The translations under genes were made by a program, and so were the position numbers. From the NCBI GenBank assembly GCA_023402175.1, contig JAEXCN010000497.1:19312-83311 (forward strand): a DNA stretch of 64,000 bases, read 5' to 3'. The notes under the pieces are model-generated. The model saw only the letters and a list, made by a program, of their open reading frames with translations. It was not told where the DNA came from and did no database searches. Each line of letters begins with the position of its first letter. The first letter of the stretch is position 1. Shown one piece after another: positions 8,488 through 16,654 of this stretch. The stretch comes from Pseudomonadota bacterium. Its GTDB lineage: Bacteria; Myxococcota_A; Polyangia; Polyangiales; Polyangiaceae.

Positions 8488-10331
8488 GAGTCCACCAGGA
8501 CCGGCAGCCTTACGCGCTTCTCCGGCGGAACGATCACGGTACCGAGCTCGGGAGAGAGCGGGAGCTTCTGGTTCTTCGCATACACCGGATGACGCCCGCG
8601 CGTGCGGTTCCACTCGGCGACACTGGCCGTTGCCTTCATCTTCTCGATCACCTGCCGCCAGCCGATGCCGGTGTTGTAAGCGCAGAAGCTGATCTCGCCC
8701 ATCTGCGTGCCGTACGGGATGATGCACATCTCCGTGCGACGGAAGTCGTAGTTGAAGAGGTCCTGGAACCACATCCCCGCGACGAAGAGCACGCGCCATT
8801 CGAACTCGTGCGCGTCGCTCTCGTGCTCGCCGACCTGCTTTCCTCGTGCCCCCGTCTGGCTGAGGAACTGCTTCAGCAGCGTCGGGAAGCTGACCGGAGC
8901 GGCATCGGCGTCGAAGTTCTTGAGGAGCGCGATCGCGAGCTCGGCGAGCGTGAGGGCACGCCCCTGCGCGGCGTCGGTGATGTCCTGGAGATCGGAGAGC
9001 AGCGACTCGAGATCGAGGAACGCCGTCAGCGGCACGGCCTGCTTCGTCTTCTTGTTGACGAAGAGGATCGTGCCGATGCCGCAGTTCGGATGGCAGCCGC
9101 ACTTCATCGATCCCCAGTCGGCGCGCTCGCCGAGCAGGTGATCGGTCAGGTCGCTGAACGGCCCCATGGCCGAGAGCGGGAACCAGTCGCGGAGCGGCTC
9201 CGTCAGCCCCGTCTGCTTCTTGATGTCGTGAGCGAGGTGGCTCAGCGTGTAGCGCTGCTTGGTGCGGAGCTCGTCGCTGATGTCCTCGTCGCGGCCAGTG
9301 AAGCTCACCGGCTGGAAGCTGACGACGGTGACCTTGTCCGCGTTCGCGATCGCGAAGTCGATGATGCGTCCGACCTCGTGATCGTTGACGCCGTTCACGA
9401 CGGTCACGACGAGGATGACGTCGATCCCTGCAGCATGCAGGTTCTCGATCGCTCGCACCTTCACGTCGAAGAGGTTGCCGACCTTGCGGTGCGCGTTGAC
9501 GTCGTTGCCGACGCCGTCGAACTGCAAGTAGGCCATGCGGAGCCCCGCAGCCTTCGCTTGCCGCGCGAAGTCGGGATCCTGCGCGAAGCGGATGCCGTTC
9601 GTCGCGCACTGCACCGCGAAGAAGCCCTTCTCTCGCGCGTAGCGGATCGCACGGAGGAAATGCGGGGAGAGCGTGGGCTCACCGCCGGAGAACTGGATGC
9701 TCATCTGGCGACGCGGCTGGATCGTGAGCGCGTCGTCCAGGATCTTCGCGATGTCTTCCCACTCGAGCTCGTGGACGTAACCGACCTGGTTCGCGTCCAT
9801 GAAGCAGGGGTCGCACATCATGTTGCAGCGGTTCGTCAGATCGACGGTGAGGACGCTGCCGCGGCCGTACTTGATGCTCGAGCTGCCGTGCTCGCGAAGC
9901 TTCGTCAGCGGGGCGAGGAAGTCGCGTCCGGGATAGAGCCGCTCGATGCGCCGGAGGAAGTCGGCGTCGATCGCCATGACGTCCTCGAATGCGCCGTGCG
10001 TGGGACACTCCTTCTTCATCAGGATCGTCCGCTTGCCGTCGCGATCCTCCTCGACGATGCGGGCGCGGATCTCGCCGGGGCGGCCGTCGACGAGCGTGCG
10101 GAGATCCGTCTTTCCCGAGAGAACGTCCGTACGCACTTCCTTCACGCAACGCGGACACAGCGAGTCGGTCTCGCGCGGGAAGCCCAGCTGCGGGAACGAG
10201 CGCTCGCGCCGCTTCGGAAGGGATCCAGGAGCCCAGGCCGGTCTTGGCGAGGGTCTTTCGATCGCGCGGTTCAGGCGCTGGATGACGGGCCAGAGCCGAC
10301 GAGCGGTCCTCGATAGAGCACGCTGGAGCAC
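8484..10331 (-). CDS. Radical SAM protein of the MJ0619/tetraether-lipid-synthase (Tes) type
   Basis: About 615 residues from the chosen GTG. The N-terminus carries a metal-ribbon-like pair, CPRC at 59-62 and CPTHG at 109. The radical SAM core follows with CxxxCxxC as CNMMCDPC (Cys 169, 173, 176) and the SAM-binding GGEPT at 216-220. A C-terminal half has extra cysteines (KCGCHPNCGIG, MCIIP, SFCAYN) that could hold auxiliary Fe-S clusters. This cysteine order, with a leading ribbon and trailing clusters, is what I know from the MJ0619/Tes family, which joins lipid chains by C-C bonds in archaea; membership here is inferred. Start is uncertain: GTG 10331 follows a GATAAT sequence by about ten bases. 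The following MarR gene overlaps by four bases. Confidence 0.75.
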   Translation of the reverse strand: MLQRALSRTARRLWPVIQRLNRAIERPSPRPAWAPGSLPKRRERSFPQLGFPRETDSLCPRCVKEVRTDVLSGKTDLRTLVDGRPGEIRARIVEEDRDGKRTILMKKECPTHGAFEDVMAIDADFLRRIERLYPGRDFLAPLTKLREHGSSSIKYGRGSVLTVDLTNRCNMMCDPCFMDANQVGYVHELEWEDIAKILDDALTIQPRRQMSIQFSGGEPTLSPHFLRAIRYAREKGFFAVQCATNGIRFAQDPDFARQAKAAGLRMAYLQFDGVGNDVNAHRKVGNLFDVKVRAIENLHAAGIDVILVVTVVNGVNDHEVGRIIDFAIANADKVTVVSFQPVSFTGRDEDISDELRTKQRYTLSHLAHDIKKQTGLTEPLRDWFPLSAMGPFSDLTDHLLGERADWGSMKCGCHPNCGIGTILFVNKKTKQAVPLTAFLDLESLLSDLQDITDAAQGRALTLAELAIALLKNFDADAAPVSFPTLLKQFLSQTGARGKQVGEHESDAHEFEWRVLFVAGMWFQDLFNYDFRRTEMCIIPYGTQMGEISFCAYNTGIGWRQVIEKMKATASVAEWNRTRGRHPVYAKNQKLPLSPELGTVIVPPEKRVRLPVLVDS

Positions 10332-10436
10332 TCGTCCGACATTATCGAAACGCTCGACTGTCTGCCAGTGCGCCGGAATCACGGGCGAAAAGCGCCGGCA
10401 TGGACGATCGCAGCGCGGTCCTCTACTAGTGGCGGG

Positions 10437-11099
10437 GTGAAGGGCAAACACCTCGCCATCGGCCTCCTCGTCGCGCTCTTCGCCTTCGTCGGCCTCGTCT
10501 TCTGGCTCGGTCTGAGCGGCGGCGATCGTCCCGAGGGGACCGGACGGCGCGGAGCGAACGAACCCACGAGCGCATCTCCAGCGTCTGCTGGGCATACGTC
10601 CGTCGAGCCGGGGAGCACGACGGCTCACGACGGCGGCGCGATCACGCAGACGATCGCGGACCGGCGCGTACGCGACGAGCTACGGCGCCGGATCCTCGCC
10701 GGGTGGGCGCAAGGCGAAGGCGAGACCGCCGCGGCCGCGCGCAGCGGCAAGATCCCCCCGATGCCGATGAGCCCGGATGGTGGGGTCGATCCGGACTACA
10801 TCCGGAGCGTCATTCGCAATGAAATGTTCCCGATGGTGACGAAGTGCTACGAGGACCTGCTCTCGCGAAAGCCCGACGCGGGCGGACGCATCGAGATGGC
10901 GTTCAAGATCGTCGGTGACGACGAGCTCGGCGGGATCATCGACGAGGCGGAGATCGACGGCGGCGCCGCCGGAGCGTTCGCCGATGAAAAGATGGAGACC
11001 TGCATGCGCGAGTCGCTGCTGAGCCTCTCGTTCCGTCCACCGCCGAACGACGGCTGGGTCACGATCGTCTATCCGATCGAGCTCGCGCCGGGCGACTGA
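10437..11099 (+). CDS. Membrane-anchored AgmX/PglI C-terminal-domain-like protein
   Basis: A 220-residue protein with one N-terminal transmembrane helix (residues 5-26, HLAIGLLVALFAFVGLVFWL), a low-complexity periplasmic linker, and a C-terminal domain with IRSVIRNEMFPMVTKCYEDL, a glycine-rich strand and a conserved CMRESLLSLSFRPP segment. The cysteine pair and the order CYE...L...P...G...C...F match the myxobacterial AgmX/PglI C-terminal domain found in gliding-associated and TonB-like proteins. Function beyond envelope association is not evident. The GTG at 10437 is preferred because the predicted membrane helix begins there; TACTAGT lies a few bases upstream, so a leaderless message is possible. 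The gene diverges from the radical-SAM gene. Confidence 0.75.
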   Translation: MKGKHLAIGLLVALFAFVGLVFWLGLSGGDRPEGTGRRGANEPTSASPASAGHTSVEPGSTTAHDGGAITQTIADRRVRDELRRRILAGWAQGEGETAAAARSGKIPPMPMSPDGGVDPDYIRSVIRNEMFPMVTKCYEDLLSRKPDAGGRIEMAFKIVGDDELGGIIDEAEIDGGAAGAFADEKMETCMRESLLSLSFRPPPNDGWVTIVYPIELAPGD

Positions 11100-11191
11100 C
11101 GGCGTCGCGATCGCACGGCGCAGTCGCGAACGCAGCATCCCATCGCATCGCAGGCGCCCGCGTCGGGTGCCAGACTGAGGACCCAGAGCCG

Positions 11192-11605
11192 ATGAAGAGC
11201 CACACGGAGTACTTCACGTTCAACACGAAGAAGAAGCGCGAGCTCGTTCACCTCACGCCGAAGCTCGAGGAGGTCCTCGAGCGCGCGAAGATCGAGGAAG
11301 GGTTCATGCTCGTCAGCGCGATGCACATCACCGCCGGCGTCTTCGTGAACGACAACGAGCCCGGGCTCCACGAGGACATCTGGGAATGGCTCGAGGGCAT
11401 CGCGCCCTTCAAGGAAGGCTACAAGCACCATCGCACGGGCGAGGACAACGGGGACGCTCACCTCAAGTCGCTCCTGATCCATCACGAGGTCATCGTGCCG
11501 ATCACGAAGGGCCGCCTCGACCTCGGCACGTGGCAGCGTGTCTTCTACGCCGAGTTCGACGGCCAGCGGAGCAAGCGTCTGATCGTCAAGGTGCTCGGCG
11601 AGTGA
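11192..11605 (+). CDS. yjbQ: YjbQ family protein (secondary thiamine-phosphate synthase type)
   Basis: A 137-residue protein matching the small YjbQ/UPF0047 fold over its full length. Diagnostic pieces are SAMHITAGVFVNDNEPGLHED, the acidic DNGDAHLKSLL segment, IHHEVIVPI and GTWQRVFYAEFDG near the end. E. coli YjbQ can complement thiamine-phosphate synthase loss weakly, so the physiological reaction remains uncertain. The ATG at 11192 is the only sensible start. The last codon overlaps a GTG (GTGA) of the next gene, implying coupling to that lipoprotein gene. Confidence 0.92.
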   Translation: MKSHTEYFTFNTKKKRELVHLTPKLEEVLERAKIEEGFMLVSAMHITAGVFVNDNEPGLHEDIWEWLEGIAPFKEGYKHHRTGEDNGDAHLKSLLIHHEVIVPITKGRLDLGTWQRVFYAEFDGQRSKRLIVKVLGE

Positions 11606-13026
11606 TCGCGCGCATGCGTCTTGCGTCCGGCTCCTTCATGGCGCTCGCGGTCACGCTCGGCGCGGCGGCGAACGTGGGCTGTGGAGCGGGAGCCGGTTCC
11701 GGCCCTGCGCGATCGACGCGCGGCGAGATCGATCCGCAGAAGGCGTTCGAGCTCGGCGAGGACGAGGTGCTCCGCGATCTGGCCGCCATCGATCGCCGGC
11801 TCGCGCAGCGGGCGCGAGTGACGCCCGCGGAAGAAGACATCCGGCGTGTGACGATGGCGGCGATGCTGCGCGAGGATCCGACGGTCGCGATCGTGGACGG
11901 CGTCATCGATCCGTTCTCGTTCGACGCGCGAGCACGCGGCCTCGATGCGGCGAAGCAGAAGATCGCGAAGCTGCCGGTGATCGCCGCCGGGACTCGTACG
12001 AGCGAGCGCGATCTCCTCGTTCGGCTCGTCGACGAAGAGCTGGTCCGCCTCGAAGAAGAGCGGGCGCTTCCGCGATCGGCGAGCTCGCTCGTCCGGGCGC
12101 TCGTCGACACGTGGCAGACACCGAACACACCGGAGGAGGCCGCCGACGAGGACCGCTGGCTCGCGCGTCGCCTCAATGAGCTCCGCGAGGCGATGACCTC
12201 GCCAAGCGAGCCCGGGCGGGCGCTCGACGTCGTCCGCGCACGCGAGCTCGATGACGCGCTCGACGCGCTCGAGCATCTCGCGTCGACTCCGGGCTTCACG
12301 AGGGCGACCCAGGAGCTCGTTCGCGTGCGCGATGCGCTCGAGGTCGCCGGGTCGAAGCCCGCCGCGAAGGCCCAGTCGGAGTGGCCGGTCATCGCCCGCC
12401 GCGCGCGTGCGCACCTCGGGACGACCGAGTCTGCCGAAGCGCTCGCGCGGGAGCTCGCGACGACGGAGGCCGATCTCCGCACGCGGGCCGAAGAGGCGAT
12501 CGCCGCGGCACACGTCAAACCCGATTCGCTCGGCGCGATGCTCGACAAGCACGTGTTCGTCACGGGGCCGTGCATCGACGCCGTGCCCGGCTCACGCGTC
12601 CGCTCGATGGCCGCGCCGCAGGAGCGCGAGCCCGCGTGTCATCTCCGCCATCTCGTCGCCCGAGCCGAAGACGAAACGTCCCGCGCGATCGCGCTCGCGG
12701 CGATGCACGATCACGTCGTCGTCGCGGAGTGGGCGCTCGACGTCGCGCGCGGCACCGCGACGATCGCGGAGGCGCAAGCGCAACACCGGCTGCTCGTCCC
12801 GGTGATGCCCGATACGCGTGCGCGTTACGAGCGGTTCGCGCTCGCAAGGCCCGTCGCGGCGCTCGGCGCCGGAGAGGCCGCGCACATCTTGCTCATGGGT
12901 GATCCGAACGCACGCGCGAGCGCATGGAACGCGCTCGGTGACGTCCCGCTCGACATTGCCCGCCGGGAGCTCGACACGCAGGGAGGAGTCGCGCCCGCCC
13001 TCAGGCCGGCGACCGAGCCTCGATGA
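11602..13026 (+). CDS. Helical lipoprotein of unknown function
   Basis: A 474-residue protein. The first 27 residues form a signal peptide with basic start, hydrophobic core and lipobox NVGC. The mature chain is almost wholly alpha-helical and charged, rich in Arg, Glu and Ala, with heptad-like stretches and only a CIDAVPG/CHLRHL cysteine pair around residues 330-355. I recognise no family. GTG 11602 overlaps the yjbQ stop in a GTGA junction and ATG 11614 is four codons later; either gives a valid signal peptide. The 3' end overlaps the convergent GNAT gene by 26 bp, so the two mRNAs would be complementary at their ends. Confidence 0.75.
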   Translation: MIARMRLASGSFMALAVTLGAAANVGCGAGAGSGPARSTRGEIDPQKAFELGEDEVLRDLAAIDRRLAQRARVTPAEEDIRRVTMAAMLREDPTVAIVDGVIDPFSFDARARGLDAAKQKIAKLPVIAAGTRTSERDLLVRLVDEELVRLEEERALPRSASSLVRALVDTWQTPNTPEEAADEDRWLARRLNELREAMTSPSEPGRALDVVRARELDDALDALEHLASTPGFTRATQELVRVRDALEVAGSKPAAKAQSEWPVIARRARAHLGTTESAEALARELATTEADLRTRAEEAIAAAHVKPDSLGAMLDKHVFVTGPCIDAVPGSRVRSMAAPQEREPACHLRHLVARAEDETSRAIALAAMHDHVVVAEWALDVARGTATIAEAQAQHRLLVPVMPDTRARYERFALARPVAALGAGEAAHILLMGDPNARASAWNALGDVPLDIARRELDTQGGVAPALRPATEPR

Positions 13027-13516
13027 CGTAGGTGACGTGTGCATGCCCGTCGAGCACGTCCTCACGCACGAGCGTGGCGCCGAGCTTCTCGAGCGCCCGC
13101 CGCGACCGCCGGTTGCTCGCGCCGACCTCGAAGAGGGCGCGGTCGGCAAACTGGAAGGCGTGCCGGAGCATGAGCCCCTTCATCTCGCGATTGACGTCGC
13201 CTCCCCAGCAGCGCCGCACGAGGAAGGTGTACCCGATGGTCACCCGGCGTTCGTCGGACGAGAAATCGTAGTAGCGAGAGCTGCCGATGATCTCACCGGA
13301 GCTCTTCTCGGCAACGACGAGAGCACCGCCCGATGCGAGACCACCCTCGAAGTAGCGGCGGAACACGTCTCGCTGGTATCGGGTCGCTTCAGGGTGTTGC
13401 TCCCAGATCAGGGGATCGGACGCGCACGCATAGAGGAGCTCGAAGTCATCCTCCCGGAGGGGCCGCAGGAGGAGCGTCTCACCGATCAGCGTTGGTTGGA
13501 GCTCGCACGTCGCCAT
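13001..13516 (-). CDS. GNAT family N-acetyltransferase (RimJ/RimL type)
   Basis: A 171-residue acetyltransferase beginning with the typical LIGETLLLRPLREDDFELLY strand-helix of RimJ/RimL-like enzymes. It then has GEIIGSSRYYDFSSDERRVT, the central IGYTFLVRRCWGGDVNREMK strand (where the acetyl-CoA loop usually reads Q/RxxGxG, here WGGDVN) and a C-terminal VGASNRRSRRALEKLGATL segment, which is the classic asparagine-containing motif. It would transfer an acetyl group from acetyl-CoA to a protein N-terminus or small amine; the acceptor is unknown. It is convergent and slightly overlapping with the preceding lipoprotein gene. Confidence 0.9.
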   Translation of the reverse strand: MATCELQPTLIGETLLLRPLREDDFELLYACASDPLIWEQHPEATRYQRDVFRRYFEGGLASGGALVVAEKSSGEIIGSSRYYDFSSDERRVTIGYTFLVRRCWGGDVNREMKGLMLRHAFQFADRALFEVGASNRRSRRALEKLGATLVREDVLDGHAHVTYVIEARSPA

Positions 13517-13623
13517 CGCCCGGAAGCGTAGTCGTCCCCGCTGTACAGGACGACATCCGCGACGAGGTCACCGCCGTCGGGCGGGAAGCACGCGACGTCG
13601 TGGATCCATCGACAAGAGGCAGC

Positions 13624-13666
13624 GGGCAAAAAGATGCGGGCGCCGTGCGCGTTGCACGGCGCCCGC
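13624..13666 (-). terminator. Rho-independent terminator after the small lipoprotein gene
   Basis: On the minus strand a 13-bp perfect stem (13654-13666 paired with 13636-13648, arms GCGGGCGCCGTGC) with a five-base loop is followed closely by a run of five T (13632-13628). It lies about 50 bp past the stop of the lipoprotein gene at 13714. Confidence 0.85.
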
Positions 13667-13713
13667 GCGGGTGGGTCGAGAGATCGTGCACGCTCGCCGC
13701 GCCGTCTCGGCCA

Positions 13714-14085
13714 CTAGGGCTCGCACGCCTGCTGCGTGCATGCACCTCCGATGGGTGCGCAGATTCCGCAGCTCTCGTTGCAGCAGTACTCACCTGCCAC
13801 GCAGCTGCTCTTTCCGCACGCGGCGATCTTGGGCTCATCGCCACGTGCGCGCGCCATCGCGAGCGGCACCGGCGGGGCGAGGTTCGGCATCGTGGCGGGC
13901 GTCGCGACCGCAAGCGACTTGTCGATCGGAGCGCTCTCGGGCTTCTTCGGTCCGGGCGTAGGCTCCGCGATGTTGCGGTCGGGCTCGTCGTCAGGCGCTG
14001 GAGTGCGAACCTCGGCGATCGGCTCCGTCGAGCTGCATGCCACGACGGACGAAAGGGCAAGCGTAGTCACGAGCAGCTTCCACAT
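13714..14085 (-). CDS. Small cysteine-rich lipoprotein
   Basis: A 123-residue protein with a short signal peptide and lipobox SVVAC (Cys 17), a Pro/Ala/Asp-rich linker, and a C-terminal 35-residue module holding eight cysteines in the pattern C-x4-C-x5-CC-x3-C-x2-C-x6-C-x4-C (CGKSSC, GEYCCNESCGIC, GGACTQQAC). Such modules are common tails on myxobacterial surface lipoproteins and are presumably disulfide-bonded. GGGAGGCTCCC overlaps the region just before the ATG, giving a good ribosome site. A strong terminator follows. Monocistronic; function unknown. Confidence 0.8.
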   Translation of the reverse strand: MWKLLVTTLALSSVVACSSTEPIAEVRTPAPDDEPDRNIAEPTPGPKKPESAPIDKSLAVATPATMPNLAPPVPLAMARARGDEPKIAACGKSSCVAGEYCCNESCGICAPIGGACTQQACEP

Positions 14086-14214
14086 AGGGAGCCTCCCTTC
14101 CCTGTCTACGCAGAGATAAGGTTCGACCCCTACGCGTCAACGTGAAGACGCGTCGCGGGATCGAGCGTGCTCGAGCCTATGGTGGCTCCGCACGCTCGAC
14201 CTCTCAACTACGGA

Positions 14215-15288
14215 TCAGCTCTTCTTGGCTGCTGCCATCGCGCTCTTCGAGTGCTTCGCGAGCTTCTCTTCGACGAGCATGTCGGCGATGCGGTAGGTCG
14301 GCGTTCCGGTCTTCGCGGCCCGATCGGCGATCTCGTAGATCGTGTCGAAGATCGTCATCGTCTTCTCGCGCGCCTTCTGCGGGTCGTACCCGACGACTTC
14401 CTGCGCGACGTTGACGAGGCCGCCCGCGTTGATCGCGTAGTCGGGCGCGTAGAGGATCCCGCGCGCGTGCACGTCGTCGCCGTGGCGGGGCTGCGCGAGC
14501 TGGTTGTTCGCGGCGCCCGCGACGATGCGAGCCTTGATGCGCGGGATGCTCGTGTCGTTGAGCGCCGAGCCGAGCGCGCACGGAGCGATGACGTCGCACT
14601 CGATCTCGAAGATCTTGTCGAGCTGGACGATCGTCGCGCCGAACTCGCGCTGCGCACGCTCCGCCTTGAGCGGATCGACGTCGGCGACGGAGAGCTTCGC
14701 GCCCTGCGCGTGGAGCTCCTTGCACAGGTGGTAGCCGACATGGCCGACGCCCTGGACCGCGACGTGGACGCCGTCCATCGAATCGCGCTTCATGGCGAAC
14801 TTCACGCACGCCTCGATGCCGCGACGGACGCCGAGCGCCGTGAACGGCGAAGGATCGCCCGAGCCGCCGTGCTGGGGGCCGACACCGGTGACGTGCTTCG
14901 TCACGGTGCGGATCACCTCCATGTCCTCGAGGCCGGTGCCGCTGTCCTCGGCCGTGATGTAGTGGCCGCCGAGGTCGTCGACGAACTTGCCGAACGCGCG
15001 GAACATCGCGACGCGATCGAAGGCTTCCTTCGGGCGGATGAGAACGCTCTTGCCGCCGCCATGCGCGAGACCCGCGAGCGCCGCCTTGTACGTCATGCCG
15101 CGCGCGAGCCGAAGAGCGTCGACGACGGCGTCCTCGTCGCTGTCGTAGGGCAAGAAGCGACAGCCGCCGAGCGCCGGGCCGAGCCGCGAATCGTGGATCG
15201 CCACGATCGCCTTCAGGCCGCTCGCCTTGTCGTGCTTGAAGTGAACCTCGCCGTAGTCGTACGCCTTCAGATGACCGAAAAGATCCAT
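14215..15288 (-). CDS. Leucine (branched-chain amino acid) dehydrogenase
   Basis: A 357-residue Glu/Leu/Phe/Val dehydrogenase; length fits leucine dehydrogenases (about 365). The glycine-rich GPALGGCR strand, MTYKAALAGLAHGGGKSV with both catalytic lysines (Lys 68 and Lys 80, the same numbers as in Bacillus leucine dehydrogenase), and TAEDSGT are present. The dinucleotide fold has GVGHVG around 185 followed by VADVD, an acidic residue that favours NAD+. It would oxidatively deaminate leucine, valine or isoleucine to 2-oxo acids, feeding branched-chain acyl-CoA and iso-fatty acid synthesis, which is important in myxobacteria. ATG 15288 is chosen over upstream codons because GAGG lies eight bases before it and homologous sequence starts there. 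Monocistronic. Confidence 0.92.
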   Translation of the reverse strand: MDLFGHLKAYDYGEVHFKHDKASGLKAIVAIHDSRLGPALGGCRFLPYDSDEDAVVDALRLARGMTYKAALAGLAHGGGKSVLIRPKEAFDRVAMFRAFGKFVDDLGGHYITAEDSGTGLEDMEVIRTVTKHVTGVGPQHGGSGDPSPFTALGVRRGIEACVKFAMKRDSMDGVHVAVQGVGHVGYHLCKELHAQGAKLSVADVDPLKAERAQREFGATIVQLDKIFEIECDVIAPCALGSALNDTSIPRIKARIVAGAANNQLAQPRHGDDVHARGILYAPDYAINAGGLVNVAQEVVGYDPQKAREKTMTIFDTIYEIADRAAKTGTPTYRIADMLVEEKLAKHSKSAMAAAKKS

Positions 15289-15429
15289 TGCGAGATCCTC
15301 CGTAGCACAGTCGAGCCGCGGCCTGGCAAGGCACCGCTTCTCCGATTTGCTGGAGGCCAATCACGCTCGTCGTCTTCGCACCTGGATCGTTCGTTGATGC
15401 AGCGCGCCGTGAACTCGACCGTCAGCAAG

Positions 15430-15463
15430 CGCGCCCCGCGAGCAAGCGTCATCGCGGGGCGCG
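15430..15463 (-). terminator. Strong GC hairpin, likely terminator of the downstream-facing lipoprotein gene
   Basis: Perfect 12-bp arms (CGCGCCCCGCGA and its complement) flank a ten-base loop, 22 bp past the stop of the lipoprotein gene ending at 15485. No clear T-run follows on the minus strand, so termination efficiency is uncertain. Confidence 0.55.
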
Positions 15464-15484
15464 ATTCACGTCACTACGAATGAG

Positions 15485-16594
15485 TCATCCGTCGGTAAGG
15501 CGGAAGATCCCCTTGCTCGTGGCGAAGTAGAGCGACTTGTCCAGGAACGTACCGGCACGAACACCCGGGAGCTTCGAGACGAGCTCCGTCGACGCCGCGG
15601 TCGCGGGATCGATCCGAAGCACCTTCCCGGTTGCGCCGCCTGCGGAGGGCTGCGACAGGACGTAGACGCCTTTTGCGCCGACGCCGCCGAGCACGTTCGT
15701 CGCGTCGGAGGGCAGTGAGCCGATGACCGACGGCGCGGTCCCGGGGGCAGCGCTCCTCGACAGCGCCTTCAGCTCGGCGCCGTCGGTCCAGTAGAGCCGC
15801 GCCGCGTCCATCATGAAGCCGTCCGTCGGCCCGCCCTCAGCGAGGAGCGTCGTCGCGATCTCGAGATCGAACTTCACGAGCCGCCCGCGGTCGCCGGCCG
15901 CGTATCCGATGCCTTGATCGACGACGAGGTGATTGAACCACTCGCCCTGATTCGGGACGGAGGGCCCGAATGCCGCCGTCTCGGTCGGCGGGCTCGCGAA
16001 CGTGCCTCGACGCGCGATGCGGAAGAACGTGTCGAGCTCGCCCCTCTCGGCCCAGTAGACCATCTTGGGATCGAGCGCGACCGCGGTGGCGTACGTCGAC
16101 ACGCGCGCGAACCACTCCGGGAGATGCGTGGTGCTCGTGAGCGGGATCCCGATGATCGCCTTCTCGACGGGCTCGGGGGTGAGGCCGAAGTAGAAGAGCC
16201 CGTTCGCGTCCGCAGCGTACGGCGAGCCGCCGTGGTCCTTGTCGATGAGGACGTTCGCCTTGCTCGCGATGTCGTAGCGGAAGAGGGACACGCGACCGTC
16301 GGACGACGCGCTGTAATACAGCTTGCCCGCAGCCACGTTGAAGTCCCGGATCTCGCCGATCTGGTCGAGCGTGGCGCCCTCGAGGACGGTCTCGGGCGCG
16401 TTCGACGGGCTCGATTGGCCCGGGTCGCCGGTCTCCGGATCGCCTGTCGTGCCGTCACCACCGTTCCCGCCGTTCCCGTCGCCGCCGTTGCCGTGCGGGA
16501 CGTCGTCGCGACCGGGATCGCCGAGGTCGACACGCCCGACGGAGCAACCAAGGACAGCGGGGAGCACGAAGCACAAGAGTCGAACAGGTTTCAT
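15485..16594 (-). CDS. Lipoprotein with beta-propeller-like domain
   Basis: A 369-residue secreted lipoprotein: signal peptide MKPVRLLCFVLPAVLGC, then a Gly/Asn/Asp-rich linker (NGGDGNGGNGGDG) to about residue 60, then repeated beta-strand units such as KLYYSASSDGRVSLFRYD, GLFYFGLTPEP, MVYWAERGELDTFFRIAR and RLYWTDGAELKAL, which look like blades of a WD/YWTD-type propeller. GAGGAG lies six bases before ATG 16594; an in-frame ATG two codons upstream is the alternative. The gene follows the TPR and sigma genes of ECF module 1 but has its own upstream 30-bp motif matching the one before the sigma gene, so it may be a direct target of that sigma factor. Confidence 0.8.
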   Translation of the reverse strand: MKPVRLLCFVLPAVLGCSVGRVDLGDPGRDDVPHGNGGDGNGGNGGDGTTGDPETGDPGQSSPSNAPETVLEGATLDQIGEIRDFNVAAGKLYYSASSDGRVSLFRYDIASKANVLIDKDHGGSPYAADANGLFYFGLTPEPVEKAIIGIPLTSTTHLPEWFARVSTYATAVALDPKMVYWAERGELDTFFRIARRGTFASPPTETAAFGPSVPNQGEWFNHLVVDQGIGYAAGDRGRLVKFDLEIATTLLAEGGPTDGFMMDAARLYWTDGAELKALSRSAAPGTAPSVIGSLPSDATNVLGGVGAKGVYVLSQPSAGGATGKVLRIDPATAASTELVSKLPGVRAGTFLDKSLYFATSKGIFRLTDG

Positions 16595-16622
16595 TGTCAT
16601 CTCCTCGATGAAGCGTCCTCGT

Positions 16623-16652
16623 ACCGATGTACGGCCGGTGCCCGAACCGATC
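16623..16652 (-). promoter_or_regulatory. Copy A of the module-1 promoter/operator motif
   Basis: On the minus strand the sequence GATCGGTTCGGGC, five bases, then CCGTACATCGGT precedes the lipoprotein start by about 28 bp. It matches copy B before the sigma gene at 24 of 25 motif positions, with a spacer one base longer. Confidence 0.55.
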
Positions 16653-16654
16653 GC

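Noticed and set aside
8589..10316. Plus-strand open frame opposite the radical SAM gene
   Set aside because: Complementary to a gene with clear motifs; no family features in the predicted product.
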